Shown here: piece by piece, positions 9,615-18,851 of the stretch
How the letters are laid out: each line of letters opens with the position of its first letter
How positions within the stretch are numbered: position 1 is the stretch's first letter
Source: Bacteroidota bacterium
GTDB lineage: Bacteria; Bacteroidota; Bacteroidia; Chitinophagales; Chitinophagaceae
NCBI GenBank assembly: GCA_018268075.1
Contig: JAFDXH010000119.1
Location: 1 to 60,461 of the forward strand
Reading direction: 5' to 3'
Length of the DNA stretch: 60,461 nucleotides
Made by a program: the position numbers and the translations under genes
Notes under the pieces: generated by a model
Seen by the model: the letters and a program-made list of their open reading frames with translations, nothing else
The model's database searches: none
Told to the model about the DNA's origin: nothing

Positions 9615-9630
9615 TGTTTCACGTGAAACG
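9615..9630. promoter_or_regulatory. parS-like ParB-binding palindrome
   Basis: TGTTTCACGTGAAACG agrees in 15 of 16 positions with the bacterial parS consensus TGTTTCACGTGAAACA, and the inner 14 bases (9616-9629) are a perfect palindrome. It sits inside the 34-nt gap between ybeY and mnmG. ParB-family proteins bind such sites close to the chromosome origin. This is a sequence match only; other palindrome-binding regulators cannot be ruled out. Confidence 0.75.
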
Positions 9631-9637
9631 TTAATGA

Positions 9638-10096
9638 TTAATTGAAATTGATCTCTAATTTTTTCAGATAAATATTCTCTTTCTCTCTCATAAGCGCCTT
9701 TAATTGAGCCGTGTCATCTTCATACCCACAAAGGTGCAATAACCCGTGTATCATTACCCTGCTCAATTCATTTGAGAAAGGCACGCCAAACAGTACTGCA
9801 TTCTCCTTTACCCGATCAATGCTGATATAAATTTCTGAAACAATAGGCCGCCCGTGGTCAGACATGCTAAAGGTGAGTATATCTGTAAAGGTATTATGGC
9901 TAAGAAACTCAACATTTAGTTTCTTAAGATAGTTGTCGTCACAAAAAATAAAAACCACCTCTTTAAAAGAAAAACCTTCCTCAATAAAAATTAATGGGAA
10001 AAAAGATTTGTAAATGAGGGGTTCCTTAAGCTTGAACTCTTTGTAAATACTTTTAAAAATAACTTTGCCCGTCAAAACTTCGTTTGCGTTTTTCAC
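9638..10096 (-). CDS. ybeY: Endoribonuclease YbeY (rRNA maturation factor)
   Basis: YbeY is a metal-dependent RNase in 16S rRNA maturation and ribosome quality control. The 152-residue product carries the zinc motif as HGLLHLCGYED: H117 and H121 are kept, while the third ligand position of the usual HGxLHLxGYDH is Asp (D127). TDILTFSM and SEIYIS upstream are also family motifs. The Asp form is common in Bacteroidota as far as I know. It starts only 28 nt from the divergent feoA-like gene. Confidence 0.92.
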   Translation of the reverse strand: MKNANEVLTGKVIFKSIYKEFKLKEPLIYKSFFPLIFIEEGFSFKEVVFIFCDDNYLKKLNVEFLSHNTFTDILTFSMSDHGRPIVSEIYISIDRVKENAVLFGVPFSNELSRVMIHGLLHLCGYEDDTAQLKALMREKENIYLKKLEINFN

Positions 10097-10124
10097 TAAT
10101 TGTTAATCAATATATTTACCATCG

Positions 10125-10346
10125 ATGAAGTTGTCAGAAATAAAAACCCGTACAAAAGTAAAAATTAAGTCATTCGAAAGCGATGAGTTTGTTGTTAAAT
10201 TGATGGAAATGGGATTTCTGCCAGAAGAAGAGGTAACTGTTTGGAAAAAAGCACCCTTTGGTGACCCAATCTACATTCTTGTAGCGGGCTATTCACTCAG
10301 TTTAAGATTAGATGAAGCGAAACAAATAATTGTTGAAGAAATATAA
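10125..10346 (+). CDS. FeoA-family small protein
   Basis: This 73-residue protein is a complete FeoA-type SH3-like domain: LSEIKTRTKVKIKSF, then KLMEMGFLPEEEVTV, then PIYILVAGYSLSLRLDEA and a terminal strand. FeoA domains support ferrous iron uptake by FeoB or form the C-terminal domain of DtxR regulators. No feoB is nearby; instead nadD follows after 9 nt, so it is either an orphan accessory protein or has another small-ligand role. The start lies 28 nt from that of ybeY on the other strand. Confidence 0.85.
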   Translation: MKLSEIKTRTKVKIKSFESDEFVVKLMEMGFLPEEEVTVWKKAPFGDPIYILVAGYSLSLRLDEAKQIIVEEI

Positions 10347-10355
10347 TTTATCGCC

Positions 10356-10925
10356 TTGGAAATCGGACTTTACTTTGGGTCATTTAATCCTATACATAAT
10401 GGCCACTTGATTATAGCCTCTCACGTCGCTTCCTTTTGCAATGTTGATCAGGTATGGTTGGTAATTTCTCCACAAAACCCATTTAAAGCAACTCAAAGCC
10501 TTTTGAATGAGCACCATAGAAAACACCTCGTGGATCTGGCAATCGAAGGTGAAAAAAAAATTAAAAGTTCAGCAATTGAATTTAAGCTACCCAAACCATC
10601 CTATACTATCAATACCCTCACCTATTTAAAGGAGAAATATCCCCAACACACCTTTTCGCTGATACTGGGTAGCGACAGCTATAAAAATATACCCCGATGG
10701 AAAAATGGTAATCAAATATTATCACATTATAATTTATTTGTATATAATAGGCCTGGCCATGAGTTAAGAAAAGAACCAGTACCGCTTTTAACTATTTTAA
10801 ATGCGCCATTGTTAGAAATTTCCAGTAGCTATATTCGGGGATTAATAAAATCTAAAAAAACTATACGCTACCTGGTGCCCGATATTGTAATGGAGGAGAT
10901 CAAAGCCCACCAATACTATGAGTAA
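10356..10925 (+). CDS. nadD: Nicotinate-nucleotide adenylyltransferase
   Basis: NadD converts nicotinate mononucleotide to deamido-NAD with ATP. The nucleotidyltransferase signature GLYFGSFNPIHNGHL is at the very N-terminus, and the late SSSYIRG motif near residue 160 completes the site. Because this motif must be near the start, the TTG at 10356 (9 nt after the FeoA stop) is the most likely initiation codon; no ATG or GTG is suitably placed. With nadA, pnuC and the NR kinase elsewhere in the window this covers several NAD routes. It converges with the M16 gene, 12 nt apart. Confidence 0.94.
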   Translation: MEIGLYFGSFNPIHNGHLIIASHVASFCNVDQVWLVISPQNPFKATQSLLNEHHRKHLVDLAIEGEKKIKSSAIEFKLPKPSYTINTLTYLKEKYPQHTFSLILGSDSYKNIPRWKNGNQILSHYNLFVYNRPGHELRKEPVPLLTILNAPLLEISSSYIRGLIKSKKTIRYLVPDIVMEEIKAHQYYE

Positions 10926-10937
10926 ACAAAGGAACGC

Positions 10938-12215
10938 CTAAACAACTACAATCTCCTTAAATTCCTCTTCAGTAAAATACTTTTGTGCTAATGCCTGTAT
11001 TTCATTGGCCGATATTTCTTTAATGTTTCGGATCGTTTCATAAAAATGAGTTTCATCCCAGTCTTTTGTAATCAACGCCTTCCATCGTGCCATAGTCTTA
11101 AAGGGCCCATCAACTTGAGTAAGATAAATTCCTAAAAGATAATTTTTAACCAAATCCAATTCATCGGCATCAACGACTTCCTCCCGCAAAATATTCATTT
11201 CATGATATACCTCTTTGATAGTAGCGTTGCACACATCCTTGCCCGCCTCTGTAGTAATCACCCAAGCTCCAGCATCAAGGTGACTTTGAACATAACTATA
11301 TATTCCATAGGTATAACCCTTCTCCTCCCTAATATTATTCATGAGCCTTGATCCGAAATATCCACCAAACAAAGTATTCAAAACAGAAACCGTGATAAAA
11401 TCTGGGTGATTTCTTCCGGGAAAAGCCCTACACATCCTTACTGCTCCTTGAAGCCCGTGTGAATCTACTTCCTTCCTAATCTCCCTATCAGTTGACAAAC
11501 TGACTACTGGCCGATCTGGGGCAACGACTTTAGCGAATTCCAAATCGCCAAACACGCGATTCATCATCAACTCGAACCCGGAATCAAGCCCCCCTACTGC
11601 AAATATCTGGCAATAACCTTTTGCAAAATATTTAGAGAAAAACTGTAAAATATTTTCCCTGTCAAGGGCTTTGATATTGGATTCAGATAGTGCGCGCGCA
11701 TAAGGATGTTTAGATCCATAAATTAATTCATTCACTAAATTGTCGGCTATGTATTCACTCTTTTTTAAATTAACTGAAAGTCGTTGTAATGAATTTTGTT
11801 TGAAAATATCTAACTCCTCTTCTCTAAAAACAGATTCAGAAATTATTTCTCTTACAATAGGCAAAAGGTTATTTACATGCTTTGATAAACAACTTAAAGT
11901 AAGGGTGACAACTTCGTGGCCAAAGCCCACCTGAAAGAAAGCGCCATAGTACTCCAATTTTTCAGTAAGTTGGTAAGCACTCATAGATCTCGTGCCGTTT
12001 TTCAACAAACTACAGGTAGCGAGTGAAACATTATCTTGTACCTCATAAAGGTTTCCACCATTGAAAACCCACTCTACATTAACTACCTCACTATCCTTAT
12101 CACTTAAAAAATAAAGCGGAGTATCATTGTCAAGTACAAACTTATGAACAGGAAGTAAATTTACTTCCAGGTTTACTGCGTCAATTATTGACGGCGCTAC
12201 TGTTCTATCGGTCAT
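10938..12215 (-). CDS. M16-family peptidase homologue, non-catalytic partner
   Basis: The 425-residue protein has the insulinase/pitrilysin fold but lacks the zinc motif HxxEH; the corresponding region reads LATCSLLKNGTRSMSAYQ. It retains the later substrate-binding segment FGGYFGSRLMNNIREEKGYTYGIYS with the Arg and Tyr pair typical of the second M16 subunit. It directly follows (7 nt) a catalytic M16 gene, so the two probably form a heterodimer in which this subunit shapes the chamber. No signal peptide is visible. Confidence 0.85.
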   Translation of the reverse strand: MTDRTVAPSIIDAVNLEVNLLPVHKFVLDNDTPLYFLSDKDSEVVNVEWVFNGGNLYEVQDNVSLATCSLLKNGTRSMSAYQLTEKLEYYGAFFQVGFGHEVVTLTLSCLSKHVNNLLPIVREIISESVFREEELDIFKQNSLQRLSVNLKKSEYIADNLVNELIYGSKHPYARALSESNIKALDRENILQFFSKYFAKGYCQIFAVGGLDSGFELMMNRVFGDLEFAKVVAPDRPVVSLSTDREIRKEVDSHGLQGAVRMCRAFPGRNHPDFITVSVLNTLFGGYFGSRLMNNIREEKGYTYGIYSYVQSHLDAGAWVITTEAGKDVCNATIKEVYHEMNILREEVVDADELDLVKNYLLGIYLTQVDGPFKTMARWKALITKDWDETHFYETIRNIKEISANEIQALAQKYFTEEEFKEIVVV

Positions 12216-12222
12216 CTCTAAA

Positions 12223-13470
12223 TTAATTTGTCTTTTTTGAACTTTGATAATAAAGGGTACTGCAATTATTAGCCTGAAAAATTCTATTACTTTGTACTCT
12301 TATATCATCAACTGAAACCTTTTCATAATTGTGCATCTCTTCATTAATCAGAGAGGCATCACCAAGCAATTCGTAAATTCCTAAATTATTGGCTCGATTG
12401 AGCAGGCTTATATCTTCAAAGGCCAATAAACTTTCCACCCGGTTCTTTACCTTTTCGAGTTCATGAAAATCAACGTTGGATTTAGTAAGAATTGTAACCT
12501 CTCTCTCAATTACTTCGTCCGCTTGCTCTAAAGAAATACCCTTTACAATTTTTCCCTCTATGGTAAGTAACCCTGGATCAAAACTTCCGGAATGAGAACA
12601 AGAAATATGGCTAAATAATTTCTTCTGCTTCACCAATCTTTCATATAGCCGGGAGGATTGCCCATTGCCCAAGAGATCCGAAATGAGGTCCATTGCATGA
12701 AATTGAGGATCGAGCCGCGATACTACGTGCCACGCCTTATATATTGCATCTAATGGAACATCGGCCACCACTCGTTCAAAGGCTGGGCGAGCCTGTACCG
12801 GCTCCTTAGGCAAGCTTCGAACATACTTATTGCCGGGCGCCAAATCGCCAAACCACTTTTCTGTAAGGTGAATCATTTCATCAAATTCTACATTTCCAGC
12901 GATGGTTATAATTGCATTTGAGGGGGTATAATGCTTGTGAAAAAATGCTCTAACATCTTCAATTTTTGCTTGCTCAATATGGCTCAAATCTTGCCCTATC
13001 GTCATCCACTGATATGGATGATTTTTGTATGCCATCCTTCGCAATTGATGCCAAACCATTCCGTATGGTTTATTAATATAATGTTCCTTAAATTCTTCAC
13101 TCACCACTTTTTGTTGTACCTGCAAAGACGCTTCATTGATATTCAAAGACATCATTCTATCGCTCTCAAGCCATAAGGCGGTTTCCAAATTAACTTTCGG
13201 AAGTTGACAATGGTAGCTTGTAAGGTCGTTTGTGGTATAGGCGTTATTATCTCCTCCTGCGCGCTGCAGTGGCTCATCATACGATTCGGCGTTCAAGCTG
13301 CCGCTAAACATCAGGTGCTCAAATAAGTGAGCAAACCCTGTTTGGTGTGGACTTTCATCTCGTGCACCTACATCATACGCCACATCTACAGCCACCATAG
13401 GCGTTGACATATCTTGATGGACAATTAATCTTAACCCATTAGAAAGCGTGTACTTTTTAAACTTGATCAT
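12223..13470 (-). CDS. M16-family zinc metallopeptidase, catalytic subunit
   Basis: The zinc motif HLFEHLMFSG (HxxEH) is near residue 48, with the distal Glu expected in the VVSEEFKEH region about 75 residues later. Proteins of this branch start with a strand like MIKFKKYTLSNGLRLIVH, so I place the start at 13470; an upstream in-frame ATG at 13506 would add 12 residues without a signal sequence. It follows the retropepsin gene and precedes the non-catalytic partner by 7 nt. Likely role is degradation of peptides or presequences, localisation uncertain since no signal peptide is seen. Confidence 0.9.
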   Translation of the reverse strand: MIKFKKYTLSNGLRLIVHQDMSTPMVAVDVAYDVGARDESPHQTGFAHLFEHLMFSGSLNAESYDEPLQRAGGDNNAYTTNDLTSYHCQLPKVNLETALWLESDRMMSLNINEASLQVQQKVVSEEFKEHYINKPYGMVWHQLRRMAYKNHPYQWMTIGQDLSHIEQAKIEDVRAFFHKHYTPSNAIITIAGNVEFDEMIHLTEKWFGDLAPGNKYVRSLPKEPVQARPAFERVVADVPLDAIYKAWHVVSRLDPQFHAMDLISDLLGNGQSSRLYERLVKQKKLFSHISCSHSGSFDPGLLTIEGKIVKGISLEQADEVIEREVTILTKSNVDFHELEKVKNRVESLLAFEDISLLNRANNLGIYELLGDASLINEEMHNYEKVSVDDIRVQSNRIFQANNCSTLYYQSSKKTN

Positions 13471-13520
13471 GTATGCAAAAATGGTGGAGAGAGATGCATT
13501 CACCAAACAAAATATAATAT

Positions 13521-14717
13521 TTAATGAATTTTACCCACCCTCATAGTGAGTATTACCGGCTTATTATCGCGCAGCAATACGAGTTTTACATTTGTCCCTA
13601 CTTCGTTCATTAAATTTTTATAGATATTAATATTGTTGCTAAAATTCCCATTTATCCCTACTACTACGTCACCTTTTCTTAACCCGGCCTTATCAGCAGG
13701 AGACTTTTTAATTATTTCGTCAAGATAAATTTTATCCTCATCCTCGATATAATACATACTGATACCGGTATATGAGTAATCAAATTTTTCCTGAAAATGA
13801 CTATTGGGCAGTAGGTGAATCTGTCGTTGCGGATAATTTAAAATTAAATTAAATCTTCTCAAAAGATCATTACCTATAAGCCCACCCACAGAAGGATAGG
13901 AGATTACATTAAATTCATCATTTAAGATATTTGCAGGCACCTGTCTAAATTTATATGGACCAATTTGCAAACTACTGATAATCGTAAGCTGCATTTGTTT
14001 TCTACCACCCAAGCCCTGCACCTGAATAAATTGGGGCCGGCGCTTCTTCTTCAACAGAGCGCTATCCTTTTGAAACTGGCTTGTCATTAAAAAACTCAAT
14101 CCTGCTCCGGTATCAAAATAAAAATTAGACTCGATAGATCGCTGATCCTTTACATACAACCTAAGAATAGGGAGCGCAGAAAAAACAGGTCTTAAAATCG
14201 CACCCCCTTGTGGATATATCATACTTCCGGGTTCGTATATCTGCAAATAAGAACTATCAAAATTTACTTTTACAATAAATTTCTTTAAAAAACTATACCC
14301 AATGATTCCATCAATCTTTAATCCATAAACACTTGATAATATGTTGTAATCATTAATATAAAAATCAAGGCTATCTACCCGAAGCTGAGGAAGAATCAAT
14401 GTATTGTTTTTAGCATAATCTACCTCGCGTGTGCCCGCAATACCACCAACAACCCTTCCGGAAGGTTCGTGTGGGATTTTGAACTCCTCCACTGTAGCAG
14501 AGTCCAATGAAATAGCCCCACTACCAGTATCCAAAATAAAATTGAGTGGAGTTTCAATAGTGTCAAATTTGGCTTGCAACAAAATTACTCCTCCTGTAAG
14601 TTGAATAAAAGGAATTTGAGTAATAAACTTGGCAGGCTTTTGAAAATATATTTCTTGGCCATTACCCCGTATGCTGATAAATAACAAAATAATATAACAA
14701 ATAGCTCTTGATAGCAT
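13521..14717 (-). CDS. Retropepsin-like aspartyl protease with C-terminal PDZ domain
   Basis: An N-terminal signal peptide (about residues 1-20, ending near RGNGQ) is followed by two pepsin-type halves, each with an active-site triplet: FILDTGSGAIS (Asp63) and FYFDTGAGLS (around residue 206). A PDZ domain occupies about residues 315-390 (KSPADKAGLRKGDVVVGING). Two DTG motifs in one chain mean it can form its active site without dimerising. Exported aspartyl protease-PDZ proteins are widespread in Bacteroidota, but their substrates are unknown. It heads a minus-strand unit with the two M16 genes (gap at most about 50 nt). Confidence 0.88.
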   Translation of the reverse strand: MLSRAICYIILLFISIRGNGQEIYFQKPAKFITQIPFIQLTGGVILLQAKFDTIETPLNFILDTGSGAISLDSATVEEFKIPHEPSGRVVGGIAGTREVDYAKNNTLILPQLRVDSLDFYINDYNILSSVYGLKIDGIIGYSFLKKFIVKVNFDSSYLQIYEPGSMIYPQGGAILRPVFSALPILRLYVKDQRSIESNFYFDTGAGLSFLMTSQFQKDSALLKKKRRPQFIQVQGLGGRKQMQLTIISSLQIGPYKFRQVPANILNDEFNVISYPSVGGLIGNDLLRRFNLILNYPQRQIHLLPNSHFQEKFDYSYTGISMYYIEDEDKIYLDEIIKKSPADKAGLRKGDVVVGINGNFSNNINIYKNLMNEVGTNVKLVLLRDNKPVILTMRVGKIH

Positions 14718-14984
14718 ATTTCTTGAATAAGTCTGTCTATGAATTTAAAGAAAAAAATACTATTAAATAGAAGAAATATTTCTAACGGATTAAATTAAAA
14801 GTTACAAAAATCATTCATTCTATCGGTGTACTTACGACCACCATTTTCATACATTCTTTTATCCAAATTAGTAAATAGAGTTGAGATTAAACCCCTGCAG
14901 CGCCTAAGGGAAACTCGTCCATAAGCTTTTCTACTTTAAAAAGATGTACCCTTCAATTACACTTTCATTTGTAATTTGCCGACA

Positions 14985-15455
14985 ATGAATCAATCACTTA
15001 CTCCCAATCAGGCACTGGAAAAAATAAAAGGCTATTGCGCCTATCAGGAGCGATGCCATAGTGATGTGATTAATAAATTATACTCCTTTGGCTTGAATAA
15101 AAATGAAGTAGCTGAAATAACTGCTCAGTTAGTAAGTGAAAACTACCTGAATGAGCAAAGATTTGCAATCATGTTTGCAGGAGGAAAATTTCGAATGAAA
15201 CATTGGGGAAAGAACAAAATCATTTATGAATTAAAACAAAAACAGGTAAGTGATTATTGTATTAAAAAAGCATTAACCACAATAGATTTTAATGAATATG
15301 AAACAACATTTCAGAAGCTGGCAGCACAAAAATTAAAAACATTGAAATCAGAAAAAAATATCTTTATCAAAAAGAAAAAACTTCAAACCTATCTATTGAG
15401 TAAGGGGTATGAGAGTAAAGAAATTTATAATTTATTAAATCAACTGAACAAATAA
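14985..15455 (+). CDS. recX: Regulatory protein RecX
   Basis: RecX binds RecA filaments and limits their activity. The 156-residue protein shows three-helix RecX repeats: ALEKIKGYCAYQERCHSDVINKL, then EITAQLVSENYLNEQRFAIMFA, with the KHWGKNKIIYELKQK segment between repeats. I prefer the ATG at 14985 (MNQSLTPNQ); a TTG three codons upstream is possible. recA itself is 15 kb away at the left edge, so the pair is unlinked. The 267-nt divergent gap before it holds no feature I recognise. Confidence 0.88.
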   Translation: MNQSLTPNQALEKIKGYCAYQERCHSDVINKLYSFGLNKNEVAEITAQLVSENYLNEQRFAIMFAGGKFRMKHWGKNKIIYELKQKQVSDYCIKKALTTIDFNEYETTFQKLAAQKLKTLKSEKNIFIKKKKLQTYLLSKGYESKEIYNLLNQLNK

Positions 15456-15490
15456 TCTTTCAAAAAATTAATCTTCAAAGTATAGATAAA

Positions 15491-16276
15491 ATGAAACCAT
15501 TAACAATAACCATAGTACAAACCAGCCTGCACTGGGAAGATAAAGAGGCAAACAGAGCAATGCTGGAAAATAAACTAACCATGCTGCCGGAGGGATCACA
15601 ACTTGTTCTTTTGCCGGAAATGTTTACAACTGGCTTCTCCATGAATACCTTGCTGGCAGAAAATATGGATGCGGAAACTATAGTTTGGATGAAACAAATA
15701 GCTGCACAAAAAAAAATAATATTAGCCGGAAGCGCAATCATTAAAGAAAACAGCGTGTATTATAATCGTTTGCTGTATGTATTACCCAATGGGGATGTAG
15801 GTATTTACAACAAAAGGCATCTCTTTGCCTTTGCTGATGAAAATAATTTTTACACTCCGGGAAAAAGCAAGTTAGTAACTGCTGTAAATGGTTGGAAAAT
15901 AAACTGGCAAATCTGTTATGACCTTAGGTTTCCGGTATGGGCAAGACAGCCTTCCGAAGCCGGCAGCATTTATGACATTTTAATAAATGTAGCCAACTGG
16001 CCTGCCAAACGAAACAGTGCATGGCGAAGCCTTCTTATAGCCCGTGCAATTGAAAACCAATGTTACGTAATAGGCGTAAACAGAACAGGGACCGATGCAA
16101 AACTCCATGAATATTGTGGCAACAGTATGGTGATTGACCCCCTTGGCAATGTAATTCTTGATGCCGGTGATAAGGAAGCATTATATACTGTGACACTACA
16201 AAAAGAAGAGTTGTTAAATATCAGAAACCAGTTTCCATTTTTAAACGACCGCGATACATTCGAAATAAAAATATAA
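15491..16276 (+). CDS. Carbon-nitrogen hydrolase, omega-amidase type (YafV-like)
   Basis: The nitrilase triad is complete: LLPEMFTTGFS (E43), YNKRHLF (K108) and WQICYDLRFP (C142). The TGFSMN and CYDLRFPVWAR contexts and the 261-residue length match omega-amidase/YafV proteins, which hydrolyse alpha-ketoglutaramate or alpha-ketosuccinamate and take part in methionine salvage. That would suit the methionine-type aminotransferase at 0.4 kb, but they are not adjacent. The gene lies 35 nt behind recX and ends 4 nt from the convergent S41 gene. Confidence 0.85.
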   Translation: MKPLTITIVQTSLHWEDKEANRAMLENKLTMLPEGSQLVLLPEMFTTGFSMNTLLAENMDAETIVWMKQIAAQKKIILAGSAIIKENSVYYNRLLYVLPNGDVGIYNKRHLFAFADENNFYTPGKSKLVTAVNGWKINWQICYDLRFPVWARQPSEAGSIYDILINVANWPAKRNSAWRSLLIARAIENQCYVIGVNRTGTDAKLHEYCGNSMVIDPLGNVILDAGDKEALYTVTLQKEELLNIRNQFPFLNDRDTFEIKI

Positions 16277-16280
16277 ACGA

Positions 16281-17759
16281 CTATCGGTTGTGAATTAATT
16301 GTTGCACTACATTCATTTTGGTATCTACATTATTTAAAATGTCTCTCCAGTTAGGAGGTACATATACATCTGGAAAAACTCCCCGGCCCTTTTCATTTAT
16401 ATGATCAAATTGAATCAACCTAAAAAAAGGCAAGCGCACTCTCAGGTGGGTATTGGGAAGCGTGATATCCGGAATTAAAATCCCTGAATTTCCATACCAC
16501 CCACCTCCTGTTTCTTCGCCAACCAATAATATGTTGGGTTGCCCCTTCACAGCATTGCAAAACAAAGTAGAAGCGGAAAATGTAAGTCCATTTGTAAGTA
16601 CATAAACTTTTCCATTAAAACCATTTCTTCGTTTAGGCATAAATGTATGGCGCTCCCAATATCCAAAATGATACTTCCCATCTGCATGCCTTTTTGTAAA
16701 TAGAAAAAGGCCAAGATTGGTAAAAAACGAATTGGAAATATATCTTGAAAACGGAGATAATTTTTTAGAAACCGCATAAACCGAATCTGCAACTTTAAAA
16801 GGTGTTTTACGGATAAATTTAGTAAGCAATGCTGATTTATTAATATCCCCGCCCCCATTGGTTCGGATATCAATTACAAGATTAGAGACCTTTTCTCTTC
16901 GCAGTAGTCTAAAAGAGTGTTTAAAAAATTTATTGAGGTGTGCTTTGCTAAAAGAGTTGATGGTCATTAAAGCATAATTACTATCCACCTTTAAAGACCG
17001 CAAATCATCTAACCGTTCGGACCGGGTTCGTTTGCGAAAAAAAATCTCATTTTTTATTTCTTGTACTGTATCTTCTGACTGTGCAAAATAGGGAACAACA
17101 GCGGTGCTTGTGTTGCCGGCGCTATCACTATACACTACGGAATAATTTTTATAAAGGCCAAAAACATTTCTATGGAAAAATGGGAAAGCGGTACTAAGGC
17201 GAATGTATTTTACATTTTCTGCAAAACCATCCTCAACCATATAATCAAAAATAATATTTACAAGATCGGAAGAGGCAACCCCATTGATAGATTTAATAAA
17301 ACTCCCTCGCCTGATGGTGCTATCTTTTTTATTTCTATTGTCCACCACCATCATACTATCCTTCCACACCTTTAGCAAAAGAGGAAAAGAAGGGATACTT
17401 CTATTCTTTATAAACTTGTTCCACTGGTTGCTCATTTTAAAGCTGGTATGCCCACAATGTATTGCTGCGGTGAGCGGTGCTAATACTTTCCAACCAAATT
17501 GGAGCTCTGTCATAGAGTCTTCTATAGCCTTGTAACCCAGATCAAAGATGTTATTCATTTTTTCTGGTGAGGAGTACCAATATAATGAGGGGTGTTTTTC
17601 TTCAAGAATATTCCTCAGCAACGTGTAATCCTGCTGAAGCTGCTGAGGCGAATATTTTTTGTTAGGATTATATTGCCTGGATGCTGTGCATGAAAATAAA
17701 TAAATGAAAGGTGTACAAAAAATCAGTGAACGTACCATTTTAAAAGAAATCCTGTACAT
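16281..17759 (-). CDS. S41-family peptidase, lipoprotein
   Basis: The N-terminus is a lipoprotein signal with lipobox LFSC (Cys24). The mature 470-residue protein has a helical N-terminal region (QDYTLLRNILEEKHPSLYWY), a degenerate PDZ-like part with FIKSINGV, and the S41 core: VIDIRTNGGGD and NGLTFSASTLFCNAVK, whose Ser after FSA is the likely nucleophile, then GEETGGGWYGNSG. Such proteins are tail-specific-type peptidases at the cell envelope. It is the third gene after the inositol-monophosphatase gene and thiL (24 nt gap), and converges with the nitrilase, 4 nt apart. Confidence 0.85.
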   Translation of the reverse strand: MYRISFKMVRSLIFCTPFIYLFSCTASRQYNPNKKYSPQQLQQDYTLLRNILEEKHPSLYWYSSPEKMNNIFDLGYKAIEDSMTELQFGWKVLAPLTAAIHCGHTSFKMSNQWNKFIKNRSIPSFPLLLKVWKDSMMVVDNRNKKDSTIRRGSFIKSINGVASSDLVNIIFDYMVEDGFAENVKYIRLSTAFPFFHRNVFGLYKNYSVVYSDSAGNTSTAVVPYFAQSEDTVQEIKNEIFFRKRTRSERLDDLRSLKVDSNYALMTINSFSKAHLNKFFKHSFRLLRREKVSNLVIDIRTNGGGDINKSALLTKFIRKTPFKVADSVYAVSKKLSPFSRYISNSFFTNLGLFLFTKRHADGKYHFGYWERHTFMPKRRNGFNGKVYVLTNGLTFSASTLFCNAVKGQPNILLVGEETGGGWYGNSGILIPDITLPNTHLRVRLPFFRLIQFDHINEKGRGVFPDVYVPPNWRDILNNVDTKMNVVQQLIHNR

Positions 17760-17783
17760 AAATTTTAACTCTTCGGCGATTAC

Positions 17784-18830
17784 TTAATTTTTCTCAGCTT
17801 GGATGGGATTCCAACCTTGAGCGATCAAATCATGTTTGTTGCCACCCCTGGTAATAATTTTTTTTCCATCTTCTTCTCCGGTTATATACCCTATAACAGT
17901 TATATCTGCATTGGATTTTATTTTTTCTATATCTTTCTCATCAATTGTAAATAACAATTCATAATCTTCCCCACCACTTAAAGCACAAGCGGTAGGATCC
18001 AGTTCCAATTTATAAGCAAACTGTCTGGCGTTTTCATTCACTGGAATCTTCTCCTCATACAGCACGCAGCCCTTTTTGCTTTGCTTACAAATATGCAGCA
18101 GATCGCTACTAAGGCCATCGCTTATGTCAATCATTGCTGTTGGCAAAATATTTTCAGCAGCAAAAAATGCAACAATGTCCTTACGCGCTTCTGGCTTTAG
18201 AATTCTTCCTACGATATAATTCTGATCTTCAAGATCTGGCTGAACTCCTTTGGTTTCAAGAAACACTTTCTTTTCTCGTTCCAATAAGGTAAGCCCTAAG
18301 AAAGCAGCTCCAAGGTCGCCGCTAACGCAAATAAGATCCCCGCTTTTCGCGCCACTTCGTTTTACATATTTTCCTTGGGGCACCTCGCCTATTGCTGTTA
18401 CAGAAATGATAAACCCCTTTTGCGAAGAAGTGGTATCACCACCAATCAGGTCCACATGATACTTTTTGCATGCGGCATATACGCCATCATAAAACTCACT
18501 AAGGGCTTCTACACTGAACCGATTGCTAAAAGCTATGCTCATAGTAATTTGCTGCGGTGTTGCATTCATAGCATATACATCGCTTAAATTTACAATCACA
18601 CTTTTATAGCCCAAATGCTTTAGTGGCGTGTACATCAGGTCAAAATGAATTCCCTCTACAAGTAAGTCTGTCGTTACAGCAATTTGATTATTAGGGTATT
18701 CAAGTATAGCAGCATCGTCGCCCACCTGCACAAGTGTAGAGGAATTTTTTATTTCATTGTGCTTAGTTAAGTGGTTAATCAACCCAAATTCTCCGAGTGT
18801 ACCTACTTCTGTTCTCTGAATATTTTCCAT
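17784..18830 (-). CDS. thiL: Thiamine-monophosphate kinase
   Basis: ThiL phosphorylates thiamine monophosphate to the diphosphate coenzyme. The protein begins with GEFGLINHL, then VGDDAAIL, TTDLLVEGIHFDLMYTP, DVYAMNATPQQ and GGDTTSS, all metal- and ATP-binding segments of the PurM-like fold. ALSGGEDYELLFT is near the C-terminus. Length of 348 is normal. The gene is 21-24 nt from its neighbours and appears to be in one unit with the upstream phosphatase and the downstream peptidase. No TPP riboswitch is visible before it. Confidence 0.94.
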   Translation of the reverse strand: MENIQRTEVGTLGEFGLINHLTKHNEIKNSSTLVQVGDDAAILEYPNNQIAVTTDLLVEGIHFDLMYTPLKHLGYKSVIVNLSDVYAMNATPQQITMSIAFSNRFSVEALSEFYDGVYAACKKYHVDLIGGDTTSSQKGFIISVTAIGEVPQGKYVKRSGAKSGDLICVSGDLGAAFLGLTLLEREKKVFLETKGVQPDLEDQNYIVGRILKPEARKDIVAFFAAENILPTAMIDISDGLSSDLLHICKQSKKGCVLYEEKIPVNENARQFAYKLELDPTACALSGGEDYELLFTIDEKDIEKIKSNADITVIGYITGEEDGKKIITRGGNKHDLIAQGWNPIQAEKN

Positions 18831-18851
18831 TGTACTTTACTATTATTTTAT

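Noticed and set aside
18831-18851. A TPP riboswitch before thiL
   Set aside because: The gap is 21 nt and thiL appears to be an internal gene of its transcript.
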